From positions 1-44,473 of the forward strand of contig JAQBPO010000026.1 of assembly GCA_028287465.1 (NCBI GenBank): a stretch of DNA of 44,473 nt. The letters are read 5' to 3'. The notes below the pieces were generated by a model that was not told where the DNA came from, made no database searches, and was given only the letters and a program-made list of their open reading frames with translations. Both the position numbers and the translations under genes were made by a program. Shown in pieces: positions 34,729 through 43,445 of the stretch (its first letter is position 1; the number at the start of each line of letters is the position of its first letter). The DNA comes from Fibrobacterota bacterium (GTDB lineage: Bacteria > Fibrobacterota > Fibrobacteria > UBA11236).

Positions 34729-34758
34729 TTGCCATCGTAACGGCTAAACCGGTACAAT
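34729..34758 (+). promoter_or_regulatory. Sigma-70 promoter of the cNMP-FHA gene
   Basis: A -35 TTGCCA (34729-34734) and a -10 TACAAT (34753-34758) are separated by 18 bases, each matching five of six consensus bases. Transcription would start about 30 bases before the TTG start codon. Confidence 0.6.
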
Positions 34759-34796
34759 AACCGATATATCCGTCGATTCCGCCCAGGAGACCGCCC

Positions 34797-35615
34797 TTGA
34801 TCACGATCCGGCAATTCTCGCCCCAGGAAATCATCATCCGGGAACATGACCACGGGGAAACCGCTTTCGTCATCGAAAAGGGCAAGGTGGAGGTGACCAA
34901 GGAAAAGGACGGCAAGGCCGTGCATATCGCCTACCTGGAGACCGGCGCCACCTTCGGGGAAATGAGCATGGTGGACGATACCCCACGTAGCGCCACGGTT
35001 ACTGCGGTGGAGGAGACCCTGGTCCGGGAAATCCACCGCGACGATATCTTCACCACCATGAAGGACAACCCCGAGGCCCTCATCAGGCTCCTGAAGAACA
35101 TCTTCGAGCGGTTGCGCGAGGCGAACATGCGCATCGCCCAACTCGAAACCCCCTCAACGGTCCCAGGCCAAGCGCGCCCCTCCCCATGGCAAGCTGAAGC
35201 GGTCCCCGCCGCGCCGATCGCCCCTAAGGAGGCGGCGGCCAAAACGGCGCTCTATTCCATCGAAGGCATGACGCCGAAGGCGGCGGAAGCCATGGCCGAC
35301 AACCCCTTCACCTTCACCACCTTTCCCCTCAAGATCGGGAGGCGGTCCAACGATCCCCTGGTCAACAACCATCTCGAAATCACCGACCAGGATCCGCTCC
35401 AGATTTCCAGGCACCATGTCAGCATCGTCCGGGAGAACGGCAAGCTCGGCGTCGTGGACCGGGGAAGTAAATTGGGCGCCCTGGTGGACAATGTGCGCGT
35501 CGGGGGGAAGAAGAACGGTCCCGGACCGGTATTCTTCAAAGGCGATGAAGGCGTCCTGATCCTGGGAACCGACGCTTCGCCGTACAAGTACAAGGTAAAG
35601 CTCGCCTCCTCCTGA
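34797..35615 (+). CDS. Cyclic-nucleotide-binding and FHA domain protein
   Basis: A 272-residue cytoplasmic signalling protein. The N-terminal cNMP-binding barrel contains the phosphate cassette FGEMSMVDDTPRSATV with G54, E55 and R64 in place, so ligand binding is plausible. An Ala/Pro-rich linker leads to an FHA domain (about residues 175-255; LKIGRRSNDP, then QISRHHVSI), which binds phospho-Thr peptides. There is no DNA-binding domain. Translation starts at TTG, supported by AGGAG and by the position of the promoter. No Ser/Thr kinase is encoded nearby. Confidence 0.85.
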   Translation: MITIRQFSPQEIIIREHDHGETAFVIEKGKVEVTKEKDGKAVHIAYLETGATFGEMSMVDDTPRSATVTAVEETLVREIHRDDIFTTMKDNPEALIRLLKNIFERLREANMRIAQLETPSTVPGQARPSPWQAEAVPAAPIAPKEAAAKTALYSIEGMTPKAAEAMADNPFTFTTFPLKIGRRSNDPLVNNHLEITDQDPLQISRHHVSIVRENGKLGVVDRGSKLGALVDNVRVGGKKNGPGPVFFKGDEGVLILGTDASPYKYKVKLASS

Positions 35616-35631
35616 TCGATACCATCCGGGC

Positions 35632-35648
35632 CGCGGGTCAAGCCCGCG
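35632..35648. terminator. Short hairpin at the convergent gene ends
   Basis: CGCGGG and CCCGCG flank a five-base loop that contains the stop codon of the leftward gene. It lies 17 bases after the stop of the cNMP-FHA gene. No T-run follows. Confidence 0.3.
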
Positions 35649-36516
35649 CCAGGATCTCCTCCCGTCCCGGGAATTCCAGTTTTTCATGCAGGGCCGGAAC
35701 GCGTTCCCGGGACAACGCCTCGGCCTTTTTAGCCAGAAGGTCGAGCCGGGCCTTGCATGACTCGATCTCCCCATCCAGGCCCGCTTCGGTCAGTCCCTTG
35801 ATGCTTTCCATCTTCTTCTCGCCGCGCCGGAACCAGCTCCGCCCCCCCTGATCCAGGGCGGGCACGCTGTCCATCGCCCCGAAGACCTCCTTGCCGGTGA
35901 TTTTCCGGTGGTTCAACGCGGCCCAACGAACGCCCTCCAGCTTGAACAGCCTGGATATCTCCCTTTCCGTCTCCTCGGTCACCGCCTGTTTGCGGGCGCG
36001 CATCGGCCGGTTATGCGCATCGATTACGGCGCGTTCCCGGAGGGATTCCAGCTTCTCCCTTTCCAGATCCGCGGCGGTGAACCGACGTAAGCGGTCCGGG
36101 CAATTGCGGAACAGATCCGCGTTGGAATCATGGAGCACCCATTCCGGGGAAAGGAATTCATGAGAATCACGAAGCGTGATTTCCCGGCGCGCCAGGTCCT
36201 TGAAATGAAGCACCTCCTGGTGGGCCGGGCGGAGAAAGGAGTAGGTGCGTTGCGCCAGGGGAACGGATCGGACGGGCATCGGAGCGGCTGCGGGCCCGTG
36301 GTCCTTAGGCGCGGGGACTTGCGCGCCATGGGACAGGGCCATGGGGCTTTCGGCTCCGGCTTTACCGGCCTTACCGGCCTTGCCGGCCTTATCGGTATCC
36401 GGTCCCTTGCCCGGGAGGGAATCCGGAAGGTCTCCACGAGCGGATTCGGCCGTCGAAACGGAGGGCGGATTGAAAGCCGGCGGGTTGCCGGGATTGCGGA
36501 GATTTGAAATCGGCAT
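35638..36516 (-). CDS. Hypothetical protein with low-complexity N-terminus
   Basis: A 292-residue protein of unknown function. The first 90 residues are Pro/Ala-rich and contain GKAGKAGKAGA, encoded by short repeats at about 36355-36395. The rest is charged and probably helical, with many Arg, Glu and Lys and possible coiled coils near the end. No signal peptide or membrane segment is seen. It lies between the cNMP-FHA gene and cstA; no functional link is evident. Confidence 0.55.
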   Translation of the reverse strand: MPISNLRNPGNPPAFNPPSVSTAESARGDLPDSLPGKGPDTDKAGKAGKAGKAGAESPMALSHGAQVPAPKDHGPAAAPMPVRSVPLAQRTYSFLRPAHQEVLHFKDLARREITLRDSHEFLSPEWVLHDSNADLFRNCPDRLRRFTAADLEREKLESLRERAVIDAHNRPMRARKQAVTEETEREISRLFKLEGVRWAALNHRKITGKEVFGAMDSVPALDQGGRSWFRRGEKKMESIKGLTEAGLDGEIESCKARLDLLAKKAEALSRERVPALHEKLEFPGREEILARA

Positions 36517-36678
36517 GACCGGAAACTAGCCATGGGAAAGGAGGGAAGCGACTCCGGATCCGGAGGAAAAACGGGATGGTTACGGGAGATGGATAGGGGG
36601 TTCCGGTTTCACGGGCTTCGCGGCCGGGGTCCGCCGATCGCGCGAGCGCGTCCTGAAACGATTGGTTACGGAATGGGC

Positions 36679-39015
36679 TCAGCAGCACCGTGGCTGGCGG
36701 AACCGGAGCTCTTCCTTTTCCGCCCAGGCCTTTCCCGTCATGGCCGCACCGGGAACCTGCGCGGCTTCCTCCGAGTCCGATCCATGTCCGTGACCGGCCT
36801 CCGCCAGCAGCAAACCGTTTTCCGCGGGGGGACCCGCATGCGAAACCCGGGCGGGCCTGGAGATGGGGCTCTCCCCTGCCAGGTGCCGCAGCACCGCCAT
36901 CAGGACCAGGCCCAAGGCCCACAACCAACCCAGCACTCCCGAAGCGCGCTCCAGGGCCACGATCTCCTCCTCCAGCCATACCGGCGCGGATTCGCGCAGG
37001 TCCGCACCGTCCAGCTTCAGGGCCAGACGCGCCCAGCGCCAGGCGGAGGTCGCGAGGATGGCGCCTACCAGGAGCAGGAAAGCCCCGGCCACCAAGGCGT
37101 CCAGGCGCAGGTTGAAGATGGCGCGCCCGGTCGATCCGATCTTCTCCGCGGGAACCGCGCCCGAGGCCAGGTCGGAGGCGAGCTTGCGCGCCGCGGAAAG
37201 GAAGCCGATCTTGGGGCTGGCGTGGAATAGCTTTTGCCAACCCGCGGTGAAGGTCACCAAGGTCAGCCAGGACAAGGGCAGCAGGGTAACCCATACGTAA
37301 CGGGTCTTGCCCATCTTGATGATCACCGTGGTCGCCAGGCACAAGGCCACCACCGCCAGGAGCTGGTTGGCGATCCCGAACAGGGGCCATAGGCTGTTGA
37401 TGCCGCCTTGCGGATCGATAACCCCCTGGTAGAGGAAATATCCCCAGGCCGAAACCAGGAGGACGCTTGCCAGGACATTGGCCAGGTAGGAACGCGTGTC
37501 GGCGATGGGTTTCCAGAACTGGCCCAGGAAGGCCTGGATGAGGAAGCGCCCCACCCGGGTTCCCGCGTCCACCGTGGTCAGGATGAACAGGGCCTCGAAC
37601 ATGATGGCGAAATGGTACCAGAGGCCCATCAGGGCGTCCCCGCCCAGCACGGACGAGAAAATCTTCGCCATGCCCAAGGCCAAGGTGGGCGCGCCGCCGG
37701 CGCGGCCGAACAAGGTGGATTCGCCGATGGAGCTCGCCAGGGAGGCCATGGCTTCCGCCGTGACCGGGAATCCCCAATCCGTGATCGCCTTGACGGCCAG
37801 CTCCGGGGTGGCGCCCACGACCGTGGCCGGGGAGTTGATGGCGAAATACACGCCCGGATCCAGGGTGGCCGCCGCGATCATGGCCATGATGGCCACGCAG
37901 GACTCCAGCAGCATGCTGCCGTAGCCGATCGGCCGCGCGTAGGATTCGCGCGTGATGAGCTTGGGCGTGGTGCCGGAGGCGATGAGGGAATGGAACCCGC
38001 TGATGGCGCCGCAGGCGATGGTGATGAAGCAGAAGGGGAAGACGTTTCCGGCGAAGACCGGCCCGGTACCGTCGATGAAACGGGTCAGGGGCGGCAGGTG
38101 CAAGGGCGGGAGCACTATCAGGATCCCCAAGGCCAGGGCGGCGATGGTGCCCAGCTTCATGAAGGTGCTCAGGTAGTCCCGGGGGGCCAGCAGGAGCCAT
38201 ACGGGAAGGATGGAGGCCGCCAGGCCGTACCCGATGATGCACCAGGCGAGGGTGGTGCCCGAGAGGTTGAGCAGGGGCGCCAGGGCCGGCGATTCGTAGA
38301 ACCATTTGCCGCCCCATACGGAAAGCAGCAATAGGACGATGCCGATGGCGGAGACCTCCATGACCCGGCCGGGCCTGAGGAAGCGCAGGTAGACGCCCAT
38401 GAAGAGGGCGATGGGGATGGTGGCCGCGATGGTGAAGGCGCCCCAGGGGCTGCCCACCAGGGCCTTGACCACCACCAGCCCGAGCACGGCGATGAGGATC
38501 ACCATGATGGCGAGGATGGCGATCAGGGCGACGGCGCCGGCGGTCTTGCCGATTTCCTCCTGGACCATTTCCCCCAGGGACTTGCCCCCGCGGCGGATGG
38601 AGCAGAACAGGATGAAGAAATCCTGCACGGCGCCTCCCAGCACCGCGCCGATCAGGATCCACAAGGTGCCGGGCAGGTAGCCGAACTGGGCCGCGAGCAC
38701 CGGGCCCACCAGGGGGCCCGGGCCGCTGATGGCGGCGAAGTGGTGGCCGAAGACGATCCATTTGTTGGTGCGCACGAAATCCTTGCCGTCCTCATTGACC
38801 ATGGACGGGGTGGCGCGGCGATCGTCCAGGACCATGATCCGGGCGGCGATCCATTTGGAGTAGAACCGGTACCCGATGGCATAGGTACAGGCCGCGGCAG
38901 CGAGGAGCCAGACGGCGTTCAGGGGTTCGCCCCGATGGAAGGCCACGGTGGCATAGGCCACGGCCCCCAGGAGCGCGACGAGCGGCCAAATCACCAGGGA
39001 AAACGCTTTTTTCAT
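36679..39015 (-). CDS. cstA: Carbon starvation protein CstA, peptide or pyruvate transporter
   Basis: A 778-residue inner-membrane transporter with about 16-18 hydrophobic helices. Characteristic segments include IGYRFYSKWIA, the GPGPLVGPVLAAQFGYLPG loop (after HHFAAIS), ACGAISGFHSLIASGTTPK and LFGIANQLLA. Family members take up pyruvate or peptides, often under carbon limitation. The C-terminal 90 residues are a cytoplasmic His/Glu-rich tail (AGHGHGSDSEEAAQ) beyond the usual core. The ATG at 39015 follows a weak GGA. It is divergent from the chitosanase gene. Confidence 0.93.
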   Translation of the reverse strand: MKKAFSLVIWPLVALLGAVAYATVAFHRGEPLNAVWLLAAAACTYAIGYRFYSKWIAARIMVLDDRRATPSMVNEDGKDFVRTNKWIVFGHHFAAISGPGPLVGPVLAAQFGYLPGTLWILIGAVLGGAVQDFFILFCSIRRGGKSLGEMVQEEIGKTAGAVALIAILAIMVILIAVLGLVVVKALVGSPWGAFTIAATIPIALFMGVYLRFLRPGRVMEVSAIGIVLLLLSVWGGKWFYESPALAPLLNLSGTTLAWCIIGYGLAASILPVWLLLAPRDYLSTFMKLGTIAALALGILIVLPPLHLPPLTRFIDGTGPVFAGNVFPFCFITIACGAISGFHSLIASGTTPKLITRESYARPIGYGSMLLESCVAIMAMIAAATLDPGVYFAINSPATVVGATPELAVKAITDWGFPVTAEAMASLASSIGESTLFGRAGGAPTLALGMAKIFSSVLGGDALMGLWYHFAIMFEALFILTTVDAGTRVGRFLIQAFLGQFWKPIADTRSYLANVLASVLLVSAWGYFLYQGVIDPQGGINSLWPLFGIANQLLAVVALCLATTVIIKMGKTRYVWVTLLPLSWLTLVTFTAGWQKLFHASPKIGFLSAARKLASDLASGAVPAEKIGSTGRAIFNLRLDALVAGAFLLLVGAILATSAWRWARLALKLDGADLRESAPVWLEEEIVALERASGVLGWLWALGLVLMAVLRHLAGESPISRPARVSHAGPPAENGLLLAEAGHGHGSDSEEAAQVPGAAMTGKAWAEKEELRFRQPRCC

Positions 39016-39098
39016 GTGGTTCCGGCGGGGGGGTTCGCTCCCGCGCAGGGCGGAAAGATAGCAACATGGCCTTGGACGGTTTCTGAAGGTTCTTGAAC

Positions 39099-39125
39099 GG
39101 GATCCCGGGCGGAATCCGGGATCCC
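39099..39125. repeat. 10-bp perfect inverted repeat in a divergent promoter region
   Basis: GGGATCCCGG and CCGGGATCCC are separated by seven bases. It lies between the cstA start (39015) and the chitosanase start (39180), and each arm contains the palindrome GGGATCCC. It could be an operator for either gene or a leader hairpin of the chitosanase transcript. Confidence 0.45.
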
Positions 39126-39179
39126 GGCGCTAGGTTCCGGATGATAGGATCATCCCGACCTTCAAAGGATACCCAAGCC

Positions 39180-40094
39180 ATGAGCCGACTTCCCGCCGCC
39201 GTCGCTGCCTTTTTTTCCATCCTCCTCTTGGACCCTCGCGGCACCGCCCTTGCGGCGGATCCCACCACGGACAATGCCGCCGATCTCCTCAACCTCACCA
39301 AGACCTGCGCCACCCACCTCTCGGGCGCCTACGCGACCGACGACGGCGGGGCGAAGAACACCTATATCTGCGGCGACAGGAAGAACGTGGTGTATTGGAC
39401 CGCGGACATGGACATCGATTGCGACGGGGCCGTCACCTCGGCATGCAATGTGCAGGCGGACCCCTGGTTCCAGGAAGGCACGGCCTTCGGCGACAACGTG
39501 CAGGCGGACAAGGTGCCCTATTTCGTGATCCCGAACAATTTCAATCTGGGTTCGAACGGGATAGGCGGAGGCCAGATCGCGGCCATCATCTACAAGGGCA
39601 AGCTCACCTATGCGGTGCTGGCGGATACGGGCCCGGCCGGCATCATCGGCGAAGCCTCTTACGCCACCGCCAAGCTCCTGGGCATCGATCCGGATCCGGA
39701 AACCGGCGGAACGGACGGCCCCGTGACCTATATCGTTTTCACCGGCACCGCCCCACGGGCGGGCATCACGGAAGCGGCGCATCAGGACGCCCTCACCAAG
39801 GGCAAGGCCGCCGCGGATCAATTCATCAAGGACAATGGCGGCCCGACGGGATTCAGGGTTGCCCAGGCCGCCCCGGGAGTGGCCATGTCCTTCCGCGCCC
39901 TGGGCCGCACCCTGGAAGTCGATGGATCCAGATCCTATTCCATCCGCGTCATGGATTCCCGCGGGCGGGCGGTCCGCTTCATCGAAGGCGCGGGGTCTTC
40001 CTCGCATACCCTGGCGGATCTGGTTCCGGGCGTCTATCGCGCCGAAACGGTTTCGGGCGGCACCCGCCGCAACCTGCGCTTTGTCTTGTTCTGA
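39180..40094 (+). CDS. Secreted GH75-like chitosanase
   Basis: A 304-residue exported enzyme predicted to cleave chitosan. The signal peptide ends near TALA. The family pattern is clear: VYWTADMDIDCDG (residues 71-83), VPYFVIPNNF (112-121), IAAIIYKGKLTYAVLADTGP and IGEAS. The likely catalytic acids are D149 and E158 in the DTG and GEAS segments. The last 55 residues form a tail with the core VMDSRGRAV and GVYRAETV, like the other secreted proteins here. The start follows AAAGGA; a longer frame from 39093 adds a non-signal extension. GH75 was first known from fungi. Confidence 0.78.
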   Translation: MSRLPAAVAAFFSILLLDPRGTALAADPTTDNAADLLNLTKTCATHLSGAYATDDGGAKNTYICGDRKNVVYWTADMDIDCDGAVTSACNVQADPWFQEGTAFGDNVQADKVPYFVIPNNFNLGSNGIGGGQIAAIIYKGKLTYAVLADTGPAGIIGEASYATAKLLGIDPDPETGGTDGPVTYIVFTGTAPRAGITEAAHQDALTKGKAAADQFIKDNGGPTGFRVAQAAPGVAMSFRALGRTLEVDGSRSYSIRVMDSRGRAVRFIEGAGSSSHTLADLVPGVYRAETVSGGTRRNLRFVLF

Positions 40095-40147
40095 ATGGCT
40101 GAAGGGCCAAATGATCGGGAACGGAGCTGGAAAGACCCCGGGGATGA

Positions 40148-40165
40148 GGTAACGAGCCGGTTACC
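40148..40165. terminator. Hairpin between convergent genes
   Basis: GGTAAC and GTTACC form a 6-bp stem with a six-base loop, between the chitosanase stop (40094) and the end of the leftward gene (40190). No T-run is present. Confidence 0.35.
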
Positions 40166-40189
40166 ACGCGGATCGGATCCCGGGCGTTC

Positions 40190-41203
40190 TCAGAACTGGA
40201 AATAATCGGAGAACAAGGTAACCGTGGCCAGGGTATCCGAATATCCCGCCAGGGACACCGGAAAGCCGGGGTGCATGAGGCTTCCCTCCCGCGTGACCCG
40301 GGTCGCGTTTTTGGCTTTCGGGAGCGGGAAGGCCAGGGAGACCGAAAGGGAATCGCCCGGCTTCAGATCCTTCCAGGTTCCGGCATCCTTGCCCAAGGTC
40401 GAGGCTTTGGGATAGGCCCAGTTCCTTTCCGAAGGCACCGCCGTGAACCCCTGCACATCCTTCGGAACCTGGGTCCAGCGCAGGCCGAATACCCCGCAAT
40501 CGGGTTGCGCGCCGGGAAGGGGCAATCGGATCCGCAAAGGGATCCTTCCCCGCAAGACCCAGACGGCCCTGACCTGGAGCCCGCCTTTCCGGTACTTCGG
40601 TTCCGAGGCGCCCAGGCCCAGGCTCCATACGGTATCGGCCTCCGCCGGCCGCATCAGGGCGTTCACCGCGCCCAGGCCATCGGCAATGGATTCCTGGCCG
40701 GGAGGAACCGGACCCGTTAAGTCGAAACGCGCGGTCCTTCCGGCATGGTTCAAGATCATGACCTGATTCGATCCGGAACCGTCCGGCCTGGGCTGGCCGC
40801 CCCGCGCATCCTCCCATTCCATGTTCGCAGCCATCCGGAAGAGCGAGTCCCATTCGGCCTTGCCCGCCTTTCCTTGGAAGGATCCCGGGCCGAAGCGATC
40901 GGATTCGGCGAAGGACCGGGTCCGGAACAATTCCAGCTTCCCGTTCGCGAATACGCGCAACCGGATTTCCGGTTCGTGGCCGGTGCAGGCATTGCTTCGG
41001 CGGTTGAGCTGGTATTCGAACACCAAGCCGGTATCGGGTCCGGGGCCCGATTTACGGAGGGCGGAGGCGAGGTGCCGGAAGCCGGAAAGGGCATCTGGCG
41101 CCAAGGAGGGGGCGGCGCCCCAGGCGGGGGCGCCGAACCAGGCGGGCGCGGAGAGGAGGAGGGCGGCCACGGCCATCTTGGCCAGGACACTAGGCGAGGT
41201 CAT
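40190..41203 (-). CDS. Secreted protein of unknown function
   Basis: A 337-residue exported protein starting MTSPSVLAKMAVAALLLSAP with a signal peptide ending near AWG. It has one Cys in the N-terminal half (SNACTG) and a later Cys in PDCGVF. The middle (QLNRRSNACTG to DLTGPV) and the C-terminal half (VWVLRGRIPLRIRLPLPG, SVSLAFPL) look beta-rich. No family was recognised. Longer frames begin at 41281 and 41260 but would place residues before the signal peptide. It is convergent with the chitosanase gene. Confidence 0.65.
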   Translation of the reverse strand: MTSPSVLAKMAVAALLLSAPAWFGAPAWGAAPSLAPDALSGFRHLASALRKSGPGPDTGLVFEYQLNRRSNACTGHEPEIRLRVFANGKLELFRTRSFAESDRFGPGSFQGKAGKAEWDSLFRMAANMEWEDARGGQPRPDGSGSNQVMILNHAGRTARFDLTGPVPPGQESIADGLGAVNALMRPAEADTVWSLGLGASEPKYRKGGLQVRAVWVLRGRIPLRIRLPLPGAQPDCGVFGLRWTQVPKDVQGFTAVPSERNWAYPKASTLGKDAGTWKDLKPGDSLSVSLAFPLPKAKNATRVTREGSLMHPGFPVSLAGYSDTLATVTLFSDYFQF

Positions 41204-41371
41204 GAGGGTTCTTGACGGAGCAGGTCCTTGCAGGTCGTGGGCGGATCGGAAAGCAGGCATTAGTCTGATTGTAACACACATCCATACCCCCGGGGCTTCT
41301 ATCCGGCCCTGACCCTTATTTGCATTCCAGGTACCGGTCCGGGGGGGATTACCGTCCGGCCATCCGCATTC

Positions 41372-42340
41372 TCAATGGCCACCCGGGAAATCGACCCTTT
41401 CGATCGGTCCTTGCCAACCGCGATGCACGGCGCTGATCCATGCCTCCTTGGGCGGCTTGGAAATCCCGTCTCCCGGGGCGATGAACAAATCCGCGAGATC
41501 GAAATTGAAATGACCCGTATAGGCCCCATCCTGGAAGCGGCATTGGGAGCGGGGGATCCAGATGGTATTCACGTCCACATCGCGTACGTTCCGCTCCGTG
41601 ACCAGGATATGGATGGGCATGCGTTCGGATTCCTTCGGCCATTCGCCGGCGAACCGGAAGGCAGCATGGACGGGGAAATGCCGGATGCCGCGCTCGGAGC
41701 GCGCTTTCCCATGGACCAGGGTCAAACCCGGCTCCTTCGGCGGGACCGAGCCCGGCGAGGCCGAGAAGGTGACGCCCAGGACCCCGAACTCGGCCTTACC
41801 GGGAACACCCTTGGATTTCAGGACCGTCTCGAAAGGCCGGACGGCGGGGGTTTTCGGACCCGCAAGGATCGTAAGCGGGTGCGGATTCGATTGGAAATTC
41901 CCGGCACGAAGGAAAGCCTGATATCTGCCATGCCCACCACAAAAGTCTTCCGGTTTGAAGGTGCGCCAGACATCATTCACGGAATAAGCCTTGACCGTAG
42001 GAATGTTTGAAGGAGGACGAACCGGCTTCGGCCGATGGGCCATGGGCATTTTTCCGGATTCATCCTTCATGGGGAAAGTCAGCAACTCGCCGGTTTCAAC
42101 CGAGGAGAAAACGGCCGTCCCCCACCCGTTATACGGGCCTTCGTTGTCCACGGTATTTGTCTTGGAAATGGAATAGACCGGATAGACGGGGTGGGATGCG
42201 TAATCCCAGACCGCAGCGCCGCGAAAGTAAGCCGCGAAGGGGACGTCTTCGACGAGAAGCTTATCGCGCAAGTTCGCGCCGAAATCCTTTTGTTCGAAAA
42301 ATGAGGAATCCGGGAGAGCCGCCAGAATAGCGTCAAACAT
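41372..42340 (-). CDS. Hypothetical protein, possible relative of the neighbouring lipoprotein
   Basis: A 322-residue protein with no signal peptide or membrane segment. It has two beta-rich halves: one around GWGTAVFSSVETGELLTFP and one around VHAAFRFAGEWPKESERMPI with GAYTGHFNFDLADLF near the end. The arrangement resembles the lipoprotein upstream (AIVFTHLESG, then IKVTLLLFRLDKYP and MKGWFTLPF), suggesting distant paralogy. It lies 61 bases after that gene on the same strand. Function is unknown. Confidence 0.6.
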   Translation of the reverse strand: MFDAILAALPDSSFFEQKDFGANLRDKLLVEDVPFAAYFRGAAVWDYASHPVYPVYSISKTNTVDNEGPYNGWGTAVFSSVETGELLTFPMKDESGKMPMAHRPKPVRPPSNIPTVKAYSVNDVWRTFKPEDFCGGHGRYQAFLRAGNFQSNPHPLTILAGPKTPAVRPFETVLKSKGVPGKAEFGVLGVTFSASPGSVPPKEPGLTLVHGKARSERGIRHFPVHAAFRFAGEWPKESERMPIHILVTERNVRDVDVNTIWIPRSQCRFQDGAYTGHFNFDLADLFIAPGDGISKPPKEAWISAVHRGWQGPIERVDFPGGH

Positions 42341-42401
42341 TTCGTCTCACCTATTTCGTGTTAAGGGATTCAACCCGGAAAGGCCCGCCGATATACTACC
42401 C

Positions 42402-43439
42402 TCAACGCTTTTCCCCGGGGATCTTAATGGGGCCGATAACCTTGCCGTCAGCCATCGCATACAGCATCCGATCTCCAGCGCTAGGCGGGAACGGAAAAGG
42501 CAGGGTGAACCAACCCTTCATCTCATCGCCGACTCGAATGGGACCGGTTCCCAGAATGGGCACTGGAATCTCGGCGGATTCAGGTGGGTATTTGTCCAGC
42601 CTGAATAAAAGGAGGGTGACCTTGATTCCTGCTTGGACGCCTGCAAGGGCCGCCCGTTTTGGATCCGGGGATATGACATTGAAGGCACGCGCCCTGGCAG
42701 CCACCGCGCCGGAAACGAAGCGGGAATCCTTGTGGCCGTCCACCTTCAATGCGATGCCCTTACCCGCTTCCAAGACGGGTGAAGCGGGGCCGGCCTGGAA
42801 GGATTTGGTTACCGACCAGCGCTCCCAGGGCCATGCTGCAACGGCCACGGCGGGATCGAACGGTTTCGGCTTTCCGTCCTTATGGATTATTCGTTGGTTC
42901 GTAAGGCAATCCCAGGAAATGAGATTTACGGAATAGTCACCTTGGGCCAAAGGCTCGGATTGCGAATCCCCGATGACACGGCGGATGGAACCGGCTGAAT
43001 AACCTTCTCCGGGCTCGGGCTTGCGTCCTCGATCCTCGTTTTGGGGCTTCATCCTTTTTACCGGCGGTTTATGCAATGGGCACATCCCAATGACGCCGCT
43101 TTCCAGATGCGTGAAAACGATTGCGCTGTTCTTTTCGAGATTAACTTCCCATTCAAGGAGATCGCTTCTTCTCATCAAGGCCAGGATTGGGATACCAGGA
43201 GCGGCGGCATCCACCTTGGCGGGAGCTGAAAGGTAAAGTCCTTCCCATTCCAGTTCCGCGATCTTGAAATCCAGTTCGGCTGCCCGTTCTTCGTTGGGAG
43301 CGGTATACAGATCATGGTACTCCACCACCAACTTATCCAGCTTGTCCAGCATGCTTTTTCCTTTGATTTTTCCAGATTCGGCGCAGCCTGCCGCGGCCGA
43401 TAATAGTCCAAGTAGAATCCACTTTTTGGAGCCAATCAT
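42402..43439 (-). CDS. Predicted lipoprotein
   Basis: A 345-residue lipoprotein with a signal peptide and lipobox LLSAAAGC, giving a lipidated Cys at residue 19. A helical region follows (LDKLDKLVVEYHDLY, about residues 32-46), then beta-rich sequence ending near GPIKIPGEKR. It starts six bases after the stop of the HExxH gene upstream on the same strand, so they are likely coexpressed. This placement would suit an immunity or partner protein, but nothing in the sequence proves that. Confidence 0.68.
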   Translation of the reverse strand: MIGSKKWILLGLLSAAAGCAESGKIKGKSMLDKLDKLVVEYHDLYTAPNEERAAELDFKIAELEWEGLYLSAPAKVDAAAPGIPILALMRRSDLLEWEVNLEKNSAIVFTHLESGVIGMCPLHKPPVKRMKPQNEDRGRKPEPGEGYSAGSIRRVIGDSQSEPLAQGDYSVNLISWDCLTNQRIIHKDGKPKPFDPAVAVAAWPWERWSVTKSFQAGPASPVLEAGKGIALKVDGHKDSRFVSGAVAARARAFNVISPDPKRAALAGVQAGIKVTLLLFRLDKYPPESAEIPVPILGTGPIRVGDEMKGWFTLPFPFPPSAGDRMLYAMADGKVIGPIKIPGEKR

Positions 43440-43445
43440 GGTGGA

